The notes under the pieces are model-generated. The model was not told the origin of the DNA and searched no databases. It saw only the letters and a program-made list of their open reading frames with translations. Source: Lumbricus rubellus (Eukaryota; Annelida; Clitellata; Crassiclitellata; Lumbricidae). Taken from it: a stretch of 64,000 bases of DNA. Location of the stretch: NCBI GenBank assembly GCA_945859605.1, contig OX243814.1, forward strand, positions 41,210,103-41,274,102, given 5' to 3'. This document shows, piece after piece, positions 44,058 through 55,310 of this stretch. The position numbers and the translations under genes are program-made. The stretch's first letter is position 1; each line of letters starts with the position of its first letter.

Positions 44058-47000
44058 CTGTTTCAGGAATAAATATTTAGACAAGATGTAGTTGGGGCGC
44101 GGTGGTGTAGTGGGCATGTTCGTCACCTTGCAGTCGAAGGGTCGCAGGTTCGAATCCACCTCAAGTCGCCGCGTAAAGACCTTGGGCAGGTCCTTCACTC
44201 GCAATTTCTCAACGCTTCGGTGTGAAACTCCAATGCAGTGTTCGCTCTTCAGTCGGGAGCGCCTCTGAGTAGAGAGCTTGAAGGGCGCTATAACAAGTGC
44301 GCATACATACATGCATACGTATATACGTATGGAGTCAAAATGCCACGGATTTGTCCAAATTCTAACGTTAACAATTCTGCTCTGCGTTCTAAGTTACCAG
44401 AGGTATGCTGTAATGGAGTTTATTTGCGCAATGAACCTTATTAATAAGACATAATTATGTAATCAACGGTATAATGTAGGCTACGCTTTACTCATATTGG
44501 CAGTGTATTATGCTATTTAACTTTAGTATGCTATTAACTTTAGTATGCTAATAATTTTAATAGTCAGCTACTGTCTGAGTCTCAGGCTATAAATTAGGCG
44601 GGCATGCCATCCTGACGTGATTGGTTGGATGTCACTATCGCAGTGATTAATTTAATTCCCTTTTGGAGGAACGGAAAAAACGGCCTTTTGGCAAAAGGCA
44701 ATTCCTGAATCGAGACATTGACCCGAAAATTTCTGACGACCTTTTTTAGTCTTTCACCCAACAATTTCCGAACAACATACCAATTTCGCTGCCATAAAAT
44801 CTGATGACCATTCACCTTTTTTACTCTTTCAGCCTAAATTTACTCAATGCAGAAAGCAACCTAGAGGGCCAACCCAATTCCCGTAGTAAATTCGCAACTT
44901 TTACATCTGATGACCTTTTCAGTGCCTGCTTTTCTGGGTGGGTAAGAAATATTCCATGCACCGTTTTTCTGGGGAATGGTAGTGTATCCAATATCCATGG
45001 CACCAACAGCTCAGGATTTTTTCTGGAAAAAGAAATGTCATTCCTGGGGAGAACACCTCTCCAGAAGACGTCTAGATTAGACACTGAGTATCACCTTCTT
45101 CAGACTTTCTTAACCCATTTACCGCCAACGTTGCGAAAACGCAACGTACTGGTTAAAAATTGTGGAAAAATTAACAACGACAGAAACCTGCACGAATCCA
45201 TTTTTACTTACTTAGTGGGTGTTTACTAAGTATGCTGTTACCAAATATAATTTTATTTATAAACATTTTATATTTTTTTGAATTTGTCAAAATTTGGTCT
45301 TTTTAGCCTCTGCTTAGGGGGTTTTGTTCAATAATTTTTTTTCTCATAACGGGTCAAAATTTCTGAGAAGCGAAGCTGTACGATTTGAACACTAATGTGA
45401 ATAATTAACACCATCTGTTTATTAAATTTATATCTCATTGTATTCTGAAAGCGTAATCTGCGAAATTTTAATGTTGCGTTTTCGCAACATCGGCGGAATG
45501 CGCTATGCGAATTATGTTGCGTTTTCGCAACTTCGGCGGAATACGCTATACCCATTATGGCACGTACAATACATGTAGTAACTCATAATTATAAGCTTAT
45601 ATGAACTTTCGATTGTTTGCAACAAAACTACCTGGGGTACTTGGAGTTTCCCAGAAAATTTCTGGTTTCCGCCCCACCAGCCCCCACCAGCGCCAACTAC
45701 GGGCGGAGTGTCACACCCAGCTTCCGGACAGCCCCTACCTCTATGGGGTATCCGGCGTTGACGTAGCTCGGAAAGCTTCGGTTTTCCCCGTCCTCGCCCC
45801 ACTACCCACTACCCCGCCCTCTCAACCTCATCCAGTTCCACGCTCTCCCACCCCACTCCGAACCCATCCCCTCATCCAACCAACCCATGCATCCACGCCT
45901 GCCGCCCGCCCTAACATGCTTCCACCGATCTGGTGTCCCCCCCAGTGTTATCCAGTAAATTTAGATTTGTGACTACCAACACCAATCGCCATTCCTGGCC
46001 TCACCACCACCCCACCCCACCCACCCCACCCACCCCACCACCACCCCACCCACCCAACCACACCCCACCTCACCAGTCACCACCTACCTCGCTGCCACCC
46101 GACGGAGTCCCCATCCTCTCCTCTGAAGTAACCGGCGCTACCCATAGGCGCAACCACCCTATGGGACCCACGGGACGCGTCCCTTCAACTATTGAGTGGT
46201 CCCCTAACTTTATTATTATGGTTCCCCCAACTTTTCGGACGTGATTCATTAGGGTACCCCCAACTTTTAGAACGTGATTGCACCTATGGCGCTACCCATG
46301 AAATTTCGAGACAAAAGTTTTCGTTCACCCAGAAAGCCACCGCCCACCCCATCCCTGGTGGGCCACTGTGGGCGGGGTGTGTCCTTGTGGGCGATAGGTC
46401 GCTGTGGGGGCACTCGATCTAGCTGTCAGCTTCGGATTAGATGTAAAACTAGGTCGAAGATCTGGAAATAGCGATATTTGTTATTTTCCGGCCGCCCATC
46501 GCCCCCCCCCCCTACAGTGAGGGGTAAAAGCCAGTCCATCCACTGGATGGCCCTGGCGGCCCTCTGTTCAGGTGCAATGTTTCAGGTCAATAGCTGCGAA
46601 ACTGTGGGCGTACATTCTGGAAAACACACATACATACACAGTCACATTCACCTCAATAGGCATAGATAAAGTTCACCTTTCTTGCCGTTGTTGCGAAAAC
46701 GCAACGTCCTGAAACTAGGTCACAACAAATAATTTTAATAAAATTGCACTCTCAGAAGTCTATTGGCATCGTAGTGATGATATACTATCAGCTGCAGCTT
46801 GATACCTAGGCTATTTGTCATAGCGGCGGTAAATGGGCTAAATAGATGTATATTTCCTGAGCTGAACGGAATCAAATAACTGGGAGATACAAATTATTAA
46901 TAGGCCTATAACAACTGGTGACTCAGCTCGGTATAGGTTCCGTGCCGGTGGACAGAGATGTTGATTATCCTGTGCTTTAAACCTCTCCTCAGAAGACCAG

Positions 47001-50000
47001 AATGACGGTGCTCGATGTTTAATAATTTTATTGTTACTTGATGCGCTCACCTTCAAACCATAAGACTTGAATTTTTGCTACCGTCATTGTTATTTCACAT
47101 CATAATAATTCACATTGTAGTAGCCTACATCGCGAAAACTTTTATTTGGCATGTATGCTGTTGGCCTACCATAAACACATTCAAATTTAGTGTCATTTGT
47201 CTTCTTAATTTTATATTTACTTATCAATGCGCTAAAGGTTCTTAAATTTATTATTGTCTATTTTAGCTTGCAAGGATATGGTATTTTACACATAATATTA
47301 TAGGCTATAAAGCGTTGAATTTGCATGACACAGTAGGCTACTGTACCTCTTGGAAGGCCGCAGTTTCTCCACGTATGGCTGTCATCGTAACATCCATACT
47401 CATGAGTTGTGCTTGATGGATTCGGTGCGCAGTTGTAGTAACGAATTCCGTTGAGTGTGAATGGAAAGCTACACTTCTCAGGCAACATCAGTTGACTCTC
47501 TTGCAACAAAAGCAAAATAAGAGAAAATGCATAATGGAGATTGGAGAAGTGACATATCTTTGGGGTTAAACCATATAATTATTTCTACTTTTGTTTAGTC
47601 CTCTGCATCTACCTGTGCGTCTATCTGGATTCTGGAGCATAGTACCAGTTTCTTACTCCAGACAAAGAACGAAATAAATACTCGGAGGCGCTCTCGACTA
47701 CAGCACGAAACTGCATCGGAGTTTCACAACGAAGCGCACGAGCAATTGCAAATGAAGGACTTGCTCAAGGTTCCTACGCGACGGCTTGAGATGGATTCGA
47801 ACCTGGAACTCTCCAAGGGTTCCACGACAACTGGTCTACAGACAACTCGTCTAACGACAACTCGTCTCCGGACAATTCGTCTACGACAACTGGTCTACGA
47901 CAACTCGTCTACGACAACTCGGCTACGACAACTCGTCTACAAACTACTCCAGCTTCTATTTCACCTATATAAAACCTTCATCCAGCGTCCATTTCAATTA
48001 TAAAGATATCTTCATCCAGCTTCTATTTCGTACCTATAATTTTTATATGTGAAATAGAAAGAAACGGGATTGACGAAAAAAGCTTAAGAAATAGAAGCTC
48101 AATCAAGGTATTTATAGATCTGAAATAGGAGCTGGATTGACGAAAAACACTAAAGAAAATGGAGGCTGGATGAAGAAATTTATAGATCTGAAATAGAAGT
48201 TGGATTTATGAAAAGAGCGATAAAGAAATGGAAGATGGATGAATGTTTATATAGGTGAAATAGAAGCTAGATTAATGATAAAACGTTTGAGAAATGGAAG
48301 CTGGATGAAGGTATCTTTATATTTGAAATGGAAGCTGGATGAAAGTTTTATATTGGTGAAATAGAAGTTGGACTAGTTTGTAGACGAGTTGTCGTAGACG
48401 AGTTGTCGTAGACGAGTTGTCGTAGACCAGTTGTCGTAGACGAATTGTCCGGAGACCACTTGTCGTTAGACGAATTGTCTGTAGACCAGTTGTCGTGACA
48501 CCCTCTCCAAGACACCGAACCCACAACTATTCACCACCAAGCTCCACTTTGCGCATCGTTAGAATCATTAGTGTCTTAGTACGAAGAAATTTTTCTAAAA
48601 TCATGAGCGGAGTAGTTAAATATAGGTGTAAATTTTCCAGAAAATGCGGCTGCCTCGCTTGTTCCTGTGGGTTTAGACTCCTATCTTAGTGCCATCTAAT
48701 ACCTTTGGAATGTTGGCTGGGCTTAAGATTGCCACAAGATCAGATTATTTTATAAGATTAGATTTGATGACATTAAGGACAGATTATATTAGATTACATA
48801 AAACAAGATGGCATTTGTATAGCGCATTTTACCACATCCTATTTCGTAGATGCCGCTTCGAAGTTTCTGACTCTGGAAATGAAAAACATAGACTCTAATT
48901 CAACCAAGTTAACGCATCAAAGCATTTAAAGGTACCTTTCTAATTCAAGTGCATCATCACAACTTATCACTGCAGTGTTCCGCTGAAACGTACAGCGGGT
49001 ATTTTAGTGGAAAGTTACTCAACTATTACAGTTAGCGCCTACTAGTTTGCGCTGAAACTGTTCTGTGTTGTAATTGGAATATTTTTATTTTTACATCGTT
49101 CCATCAATCCATCACAACAGAACTCCATTTAAAAATGCGCCTATTAAATTTTGAACAAAGTAGGCGGCTGTGAAATAGGCTAACCATACACTCAGCGTCG
49201 TATATCATGCATGGCATGAATAATAAGCATGTCGTCAACTTGGATTCTAGCATTGCTGGTTAGCAATATTTATTCTGTCGTCAACGCACGAGTCGCGACC
49301 TGTATCGCCAAATGTTTTGAGCAATTTCAGGCTTTTGGAGCATTTTTTGTAAGCTAAATGACAGACGTTTTCTCAAAATGACCTCCACAATTTATTAATT
49401 TGGCCTATGCAGCGCTTTTGTGAATATTACACGCGCCACATACAATGACATTTATCAGTGTCTAGATTCTAGAATCTAGATGCTATATCTCGGAATCCCA
49501 AGTTGTCCCGGCCTCAAAAGGATGCGTTCGGCATTTCCATGGCCAATTCATGGTCCAATGACCGTACCTTGTCTTCTGTAAATCTATCTCTCTGTAACAA
49601 TCTGGCGCAAGACATATTTGCTGCACCATTTCCAAAATTTGGTATCCTCACTTTAAAACATATTTGCTCAATCATTCTCAGGAACCCAGCCCCAGTTTCC
49701 ACGTGAGTTATAAAAAGGCGCTACATAAGTGTTCTGAATCGTACATATTTACACGCATATAGGCAAAATAATGCTTGCAAATTTACCTGGTAGTTGGTGC
49801 AACCGGCGGTTGTCTGAAGAACATGCGATGCTCGGCAGTAGTACAACTCACAGGTCTTCGTATCGACTCTGAAGTTGAACTCCATGCAGAGTGGATTCTG
49901 CGTGCACGTTATGACGCAGTGGGACAGACTTGGGACGCTGAAGATGTCATCAGCAACCTCAACACTGCACAGCATTCCTTCCGAAACTTGGGACACTGCG

Positions 50001-50104
50001 GCTTTAAAATATTCTTGTTTCACGATGCCTTGAGTTGTGGGCATATTAAAGTAGATAATAAGTAGAAAATAAGACAGAAAACACGATATCGTGTCGCTCA
50101 ACAT
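43462..50104 (-). CDS. Secreted PAN/apple - FN2-like - fibrinogen-related protein B
   Basis: Exons 50104-49787, 47497-47347 and 44057-43462 (318+151+596 nt), phases 0 and 1, GT..AG, product 354 residues. Layout as in gene A: signal peptide (MLSDTISCFLSYFLLIIY...), PAN/apple-like, FN2-like (KCSFPFTLNGIRYYNC), FReD with DYWLGLERVYQMT, DRDHD at the calcium site and the GFWFNNC disulfide. An extra Cys (GSHYCFRTTSG) appears near the C-terminus where A and C have Gly. Both introns have grown by transposon insertion (3.3 and 2.3 kb), without damaging splice sites or frame. All three exons are open, so the gene is probably functional. Secreted recognition role inferred from the domains. Confidence 0.85.
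44093..44325 (+). mobile_element. Complete tRNA-derived SINE in intron 2 of gene B
   Basis: A-box region GGTGGTGTAGTGGGC, B box GGTTCGAATCC (near 44147), body with CTTGGGCAGGTCCTTCACTC and GGGAGCGCCTCTGAGTAGAG, tail CGCTATAACAAGTGCGCATA plus CATA repeats. Not a tRNA gene: no acceptor stem closes, and the same unit is dispersed. Absent from A and C at this site. Confidence 0.8.
45110..46841. mobile_element. piggyBac-like non-autonomous element in intron 2 of gene B
   Basis: TTAA|CCCATTTACCGCC at the left and GGCGGTAAATGGG|CTAA at the right. TTAA targets with CCC...GGG ends fit piggyBac; the right TTAA has one change. Gene C has the empty site (GACTTTCTCAAATAGAGG near 55857). The interior carries the palindrome GTTGCG-TTTT-CGCAAC or its inverse four times (45131, 45473, 45512, 46689), a C-rich tract (45790-46110) and one unit of the 305-bp repeat. 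No transposase. Confidence 0.7.
47347..47497 (-). CDS. Gene B exon 2: FN2-like module
   Basis: 151 nt, same splice phases; four Cys kept. Shares LNGIRYYNCA-type and SHTWRNC changes with gene C rather than A. Confidence 0.82.
47685..48548 (-). mobile_element. SINE in intron 1 of gene B, split by a foldback-type insertion
   Basis: 47685-47817 and 48503-48548 are the two parts of the SINE that is continuous in gene C. The break is at the 9-bp duplication CTCTCCAAG. Confidence 0.7.
47818..48502. mobile_element. 685-bp foldback-type element with 9-bp target duplication
   Basis: Flanked by CTCTCCAAG (47809-47817 and 48503-48511). The ends are ~125-150-bp inverted arrays of ~14-bp units (CTACGACAACTCGT, CTACGACAACTGGT); the centre is filled by GAAATAGAAGCTGGATGAAG-type ~60-bp units. 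Genes A and C show the empty site. A 9-bp duplication suggests a Mutator-like source; tandem-unit arms resemble TU foldback elements, whose reported duplications are 8 bp, so the class is open. Confidence 0.75.
49787..50104 (-). CDS. Gene B exon 1: signal peptide + PAN/apple
   Basis: 106 codons, donor CAG|GTAAAT. Closest to gene A here (about 19 differing residues by eye, against about 25 to C). Confidence 0.85.
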
Positions 50105-51580
50105 CTTAACTTCTTTGTGTCAAGTCAATTAGGTTGCTTTGACTAATGTGTCACTACGGTGGTGTGCGTCTCCTGAAATTACAGCGAATTCTGGTTCTAG
50201 CTGGACGCTGAAGGCATTCGCAATTAAGCCTACATGCGTCTGACATTAGGCTGTTGAATGCAAACCTTTGCAAACTGGGGCAGTGTCCAAGGCCGTAGCC
50301 AGGATTTTATTTCGGGGGGTCTTTCCGAATCTTGGAAAAAATGTAACATTTCTGTCACCAAAATTTCTGATGACCTTCTTTTCTTTTTTTTTTAGTCATC
50401 CGGGTCGAAATCTTGGAAAAATTTGCCATTTTCACCGGAAAAATTCTGATGACCTTTTTTTTCGTCTACTTTTTTCACCGAAATTTGTTCCTGTTATTTC
50501 ATTTCGGAAGGTGTTTTACGCCTTTATGCCTTTATTTCATGGTTTTTGCATCACAAAGTAGAAAGTGTAATAGATTTTTTCTGCATTTTCCATTTCGGGG
50601 GGTGTTCAAACACCCAAAACACCCCCCTGTATACGGCCTTGGCAGTGTCGAGTAAACGGCATTTCTGCGAATAATTAGGCCTACTGATCAACAAGCCTTG
50701 TCATTCGCTTCACCATGGTTTATTGGCATCAGCTTTTGTGGGGCCATTGATTGTCCGGAAGGATGCTGATAGTAACGGTATGCTTGAACGAATGAATGAT
50801 TGAATGCATGCATTATCTATGCATTATAATTAATTGTAAGTCCACGACAATGCCTACGTTCTGCGCATTTAATTAGCTTTATTGATCAGCTTTCACTATT
50901 TGAGTAGACGTTCATTTTCATATTCACGGTCCAGAGCTTGTTTGTCATTGTTAGGTCTGCGTATTGGTATGAAAGCCATTTGGCTGTATAATTAATCATA
51001 ATGTCGTTAGGTCCGAACATGCCCAGAGGACTTAGCTTGTAATGGACACGATGTTGCTTACTTAGATTTGTCTCTGTAAGCAATAATATTTTCACACCGA
51101 TGATTATGCTGGGTGGATCTTTGTAGCAATGCATTTGACCCGTGTCAAATATATACTATTATATAGAATATATAGAATTGAGCATAATATTATGGCCTGT
51201 AGCTTATCTTTTGTTAACATGTAGGACAGAGTAACATTATTTGACTCAATGCTATTGTGGATATCAGATAATTATTGTTGAATTCTTGCCGTTGATACCA
51301 GTGATGTTTGGCAGGTGGGTGACCGTCCAAGCGATTTAAGGTCACATATCATGGAACAGGTTGCCATCGCCAGCTGTTGGTTCATGCATTCTGACACAGT
51401 GAGGAGATATTCATGCAATTCTTTCGTAAACTTTAAATACTACACCGAAACTTGAAGATCCGAAAACTTTTGAACGAAGTGTCAACTTAGAACTACAGTA
51501 AACTGTTGTTTCGTACACAATTGCAAAGGAATAGGCAACACTGTGCCTACGCATTGTACCTTAATCTAGCTAGGCCTAAA
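50105..51580 (-). promoter_or_regulatory. Upstream region of gene B
   Basis: Shares the upstream blocks of A and C (for example GGACACGATGTTGCTTA near 51045 and ACACCGAAACTTGAAGATCC near 51442). Interrupted by the hAT-type insert at 50288-50641. Confidence 0.4.
50288..50641. mobile_element. 354-bp hAT-type element upstream of gene B
   Basis: Ends CAAGGCCGTAGCCAGG and (inverted) CAAGGCCGTATACAGG, with a perfect 8-bp duplication GCAGTGTC. Gene C has a single GCAGTGTC in the empty site (GAGCAGTGTCGAGTAAAC, near 60051). It sits 184-537 bp upstream of the ATG, so it may alter the promoter of B. Confidence 0.88.
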
Positions 51581-51925
51581 CTTGGGTTTAAGCATAGTTT
51601 CTTTTGGGTCCTTACGCACGTTGGCTTCGATCCTCAGTGTTAAACTGACCTTAGGCCTACAATAGCAATGGAAGCAGCAACATCTCTTTGTTACCCGTTT
51701 GAACCGAAGAGAAAGGTGGATCATAAATGCTGAAGAAATGCTCTCTTTGCAAAAGCAGTCTGATTTCGAAATGTCAGAATTGTTGAATTGGTTTAAACAA
51801 ATTCCTTCCAGTTCCAGATCAGCCTAACGTTATGCCAACTTCAAATATTTTCAAAGGCAGTCAGTAGCTGCAGTGGTCTATGCCATATGGTCATGCCCGA
51901 AGGCTCCTACCTCACCCATCTCGTG

Positions 51926-52155
51926 GGGCGCAGTGCATGGTGTAGTGGGTATGCTCATCGCCTTGCAGCCGAAGGGTTGCAGGTTCGAATACACCTCACC
52001 TCGCCGCGTAAGAACCTTGGGCAAGTCCTTCACTCGCAATTGCTCAGCTCTTCTGCGTGAAACTCCAATGCAGTGTCCGCGCTGCATTCGGGAGCGCCTC
52101 TGAGTAGCGAGAGCTTGAAGGGACGCTATAAAAAGTGCACACACAAAGTGCACAT
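51926..52155 (+). mobile_element. Complete tRNA-derived SINE
   Basis: GTGGGGCGCAGTGCATGGTG head, B box GGTTCGAATACAC, body CTTGGGCAAGTCCTTCACTC, tail CGCTATAAAAAGTGCACACA. Same family and orientation as 44093. Confidence 0.8.
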
Positions 52156-52857
52156 ACAATCACTTAACCTCAGAAAAACTAGAGTTCTCATTTTAAAAGT
52201 GTTGTGGTTATTTAGGCATAACGTGGAGGTGAGTAGCTGTTCAGAATGTAATAACCTACTTAGCAGAACGTTGCACTTGAGTTGGATAATTATTGTACAA
52301 TGTACATTATGAACGCCGCAGCGTTACTGTGAAATAATCAGAGATATAGCAACACTGATTAAGGATTTTGCCAAAGGCGCCACAGACAATGTCTTGAAGG
52401 GGGGGGGGTTGTTGCAGTGGTTCAAACTTCAAAGGAAGGAGATTCAATAAAGCTCTGGGATTAATTGTTAAATTTTTGGTTTCAGGTGAGGAGAAAAGTT
52501 GCTTCTATTCAGCTTTCATAACGAAATTCTTCGCATTTTTAATTCCTCAGTCTCCTTCGCCAGCAGCTGCTGGCTTCGTGCACTAGGCTATACAGAATTA
52601 CAGATATTGATGGAACTGCGATTGTATACGCAATTAGCCTATATACAGGCCAAAGACTTTGCGCGAATAAAGAACGAATGTCAAAAGCGTTAGATCTATA
52701 TTGCAATTTTATGTTTCACCCATGGGCGGAGTTTGGTTTCCGTTTGGAAGGGGGCTAAAAACTTAGACTTTGGTTGGGACGGAGACTTAGTCCAGATCGA
52801 GCGGCGCGGGAATTTTTTTTCTCGGCTCAAAAAGTTGATGACCATTTTTATGTTCCA

Positions 52858-53748
52858 TGACAAAATGTCGCACGACAAAATGTCGCAGACAAAATGTCGC
52901 AGAGACAATAATTATATCGCAAGACAAAATGTCGCCGACAAAATGGCGCAATCGTAAATGAGCAAAAGTTTTTATTGCACAAATCGACCATTTACAAAAC
53001 CATCGAATGAACTTGTTAATAGTTACAGCGTCAACGGACACACATTCCAACTAAAAATGTCACCGAAGAAAGTCCTCAAAAATTAAAAGCTATAAAGTGT
53101 GCGAAATAACTCATAAGTATTCCATGAAGTTAGTCTACTAATAGTGATGTTAATACTAAATGTGTTAATGTATACGAAAATGTAGGCTACGTGATGAATG
53201 GCAAACAATATAAATACAAAGCTACAAAGTGTGATGTTACTCTAAAGCTATAAAGTGAAATTAATATGCAATCTTTTAATGTCTCTGTAGATGTTCATGA
53301 ATAATGCTAATACAAACAGTTAAGAAAACATTGATACTAAAAATTCTTGCGATGTCTCCCCAAGACTTTAGTATTGAATGGATTCTCTTTTTTCGTAATC
53401 GGTGACGATAGTGCGAAGTCCTTCGTTCACTCAAACATACGCCGCCTTCTTCTTTCCTCAATGGAACTCCAAGGTCCAGTTGACGACACAAGAAAGCCAT
53501 ACCATGATGCTTTTGTTGAAGCCAGTTTCTCTGCATTTCTTTTCTCTTTGATGTCCATTGATCCTTTGTTCCACTGTGTACTATCTACAAACTTTGTCTC
53601 AGTCCGTCTGCTTTAATCCTTGTCCGTTACCATGCACTACCTCCTCGTACAGGCATACTTCAAACTTAAACAAGGTATACCAGGCACATAGTGAGTAGAA
53701 TTATCCACGGCATTTTTTCGGCGACGTTTTGTCGGCGACATTTTGTCA
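52858..53748. mobile_element. Foldback-type element with GACAAAATGTCGC arms
   Basis: The left arm has about five GACAAAATGTCGC-type units (52858-52948). The short right arm is inverted (GGCGACGTTTTGTC, GGCGACATTTTGTCA). The centre is AT-rich and non-coding. No clear target duplication. Confidence 0.55.
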
Positions 53749-53755
53749 GGCCACC

Positions 53756-53846
53756 CAGTAGTGTAGTCCTAATAAATGAAGTGGGGGAACGCTCTTTATA
53801 ATAATAATAATAATAGTAGTAGTAGTAGTAGTAGTAGTAGTAAGCT

Positions 53847-53929
<83 letters not shown>

Positions 53930-53998
53930 ATATTTCATTATCCCTGGAAAAAAGTGGGGGAACGGCGTTCCTCCGCGTTCCCCCCGACTACACCACTG
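53756..53998. mobile_element. 243-bp hAT-type MITE with an AGT microsatellite core
   Basis: Ends CAGTAGTGTAGTC and (inverted) CAGTGGTGTAGTC, with flanking 8-mers AGGCCACC and GGGCCACC (7 of 8). The centre is (AGT)n at 53811-53928; the poly-Ser frame over it is an artefact. Confidence 0.75.
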
Positions 53999-54455
53999 GG
54001 GCCACCCCATTTTTAGTCATCGAGATGAAATCTCATACAAACCTTAGTAATATTTTGTTAACTATTTTTTCCGGCCAAAAAGTTTATGACTTTTTTGTCA
54101 TTCGTCATTCAACTGAATAGAGCCATTTCCCCAACAACATTTCGAGTCTAGGCCTTCCTGGGGGGCCAATCCCGGACAAAAATACCATTTTCATGGTAAA
54201 AACCAGAATCTGGGCCTTCTTGGTGGGCTTGAGCCTCCTTATCTCCTGATAAACTCCGCCCATGGTTTCACCAGCATAAACCCGAAGAGTCCTTCCCTAT
54301 AATGATCCTATCCAACATTTCTTTTCTCATCTATAAAATGTTATCTTTTATCTGTGTCCAAGCCCAAACACATTGCATGCTTTTCTATCTCAGGTCATTC
54401 CTTTCATATACCTCCGAAACTCCGAACACCAGGTAGGCTACCGTTGCGATGCACC

Positions 54456-54461
54456 TTTATT
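54456..54461 (-). promoter_or_regulatory. Polyadenylation signal, gene C
   Basis: AATAAA on the - strand in the conserved context AATAAAGGTGCATCGCAACG. Confidence 0.7.
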
Positions 54462-54514
54462 GACTGATCATTGTTGAATGTCACTTTACGAAAGATACAT
54501 CGGAATATGTCCGC

Positions 54515-54700
54515 CACAGCGGAGGTGGTTGCTGTGCAATAGTTCAAAGTGCAAAAGTGGTCACAGTGTTACAGTTCAAAGTGCGGAAGTGGTTACTGTT
54601 CAAAGTGCGGAAGTGGTCACTGCTCAAAGTGCGAAAGTGGTCGCTGTTCAAAGTGCGGAAGTGGTCACTGTTCAAAGTGCGAAAGTGGCTCCAGTGTATG
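54515..54700 (-). repeat. 3'UTR minisatellite, gene C
   Basis: About seven units of GTTCAAAGTGCGGAAGTGGT-type sequence, the last five in a tight 24-bp period. The Cys/Lys-rich frames on the + strand over it are shadows. Confidence 0.75.
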
Positions 54701-54714
54701 CATCGTTCGAAGTT

Positions 54715-55310
54715 CTACATTCTTTTCATCATCATGTTACTTCGTGCAAGCATGGTCTTTACGCCGTTCGCCGTAAAACCATAATTACTTCCAGTCGTTG
54801 TGGCGCAGGTCAAACAGACCGTGACGCAATTATTGAACCAAAAGCCGACGTCGCCACTGTCCTTTCCACACACGCCACCTGACCAGTTGTCATGATCCTC
54901 ATCATATGTTGTGAATGCCATTCCATTGTGCCCCCAGAGAAGGTCAGGCACATCGCCAAAGGAGAGGGGAGAAACGTGCAGTGCATAAAAGAACGCCTCT
55001 GAGTCGAGACTAAATGTGTCGTATTCAATTGACACCCATTTACCACTGCCAAGAACCTCCATCTCAATCCTCAACCTCCACGTCCCCTCTGTTGTCATCT
55101 GGTATACATTTTCCAGACCCAGCCAGTAGTCGCTGTCCGGCCTGACGCCGAATCCTGCCTTGTATCTCGTCCAAGTTTTCTTGTAATTCAATTTATCGTA
55201 GACTCTGCGATGAAATATTATCCAGTTGTTGACGGACATGACTGTAACTGTAGTCACTCCAGTTGACGAAGGTATCGTTATGTTAGTCGACATTTCACTG
55301 ACGACGTAAT
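54715..55310 (-). CDS. Gene C exon 3: fibrinogen-related domain
   Basis: 596 nt. Shares the extra codon and GFGVRPDSDYW with B; differs near the C-terminus (FTANGVKTMLARS against FRTTSGATLLARS). Confidence 0.87.

Larger units (their letters stand above)
43065..51580 (-). repeat. Segmental duplication unit B
   Basis: Same landmarks as unit A, expanded by insertions in both introns and upstream: SINE 44093, piggyBac-like 45110, foldback-type 47818, hAT-type 50288. Confidence 0.75.
52721..54264. mobile_element. 1.54-kb hAT-type element hosting other elements
   Basis: Ends CATGGGCGGAGTTT, inverted at both sides, with a perfect 8-bp duplication GTTTCACC (52713-52720, 54265-54272). It shares its termini with the 169-bp MITE at 23788. 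The interior holds a foldback-type element (52858-53748) and a smaller hAT-type element (53756-53998). No transposase frame seen. Confidence 0.85.

Noticed and set aside
53776..54120. Poly-Ser open frame
   Set aside because: Translation of the (AGT)n core of the 53756-53998 element.
54478..54882. + strand Cys/Lys/Ser-rich repeat protein
   Set aside because: Lies antisense over the 3'UTR minisatellite and last exon of gene C; no start context, and the - strand gene explains the region.
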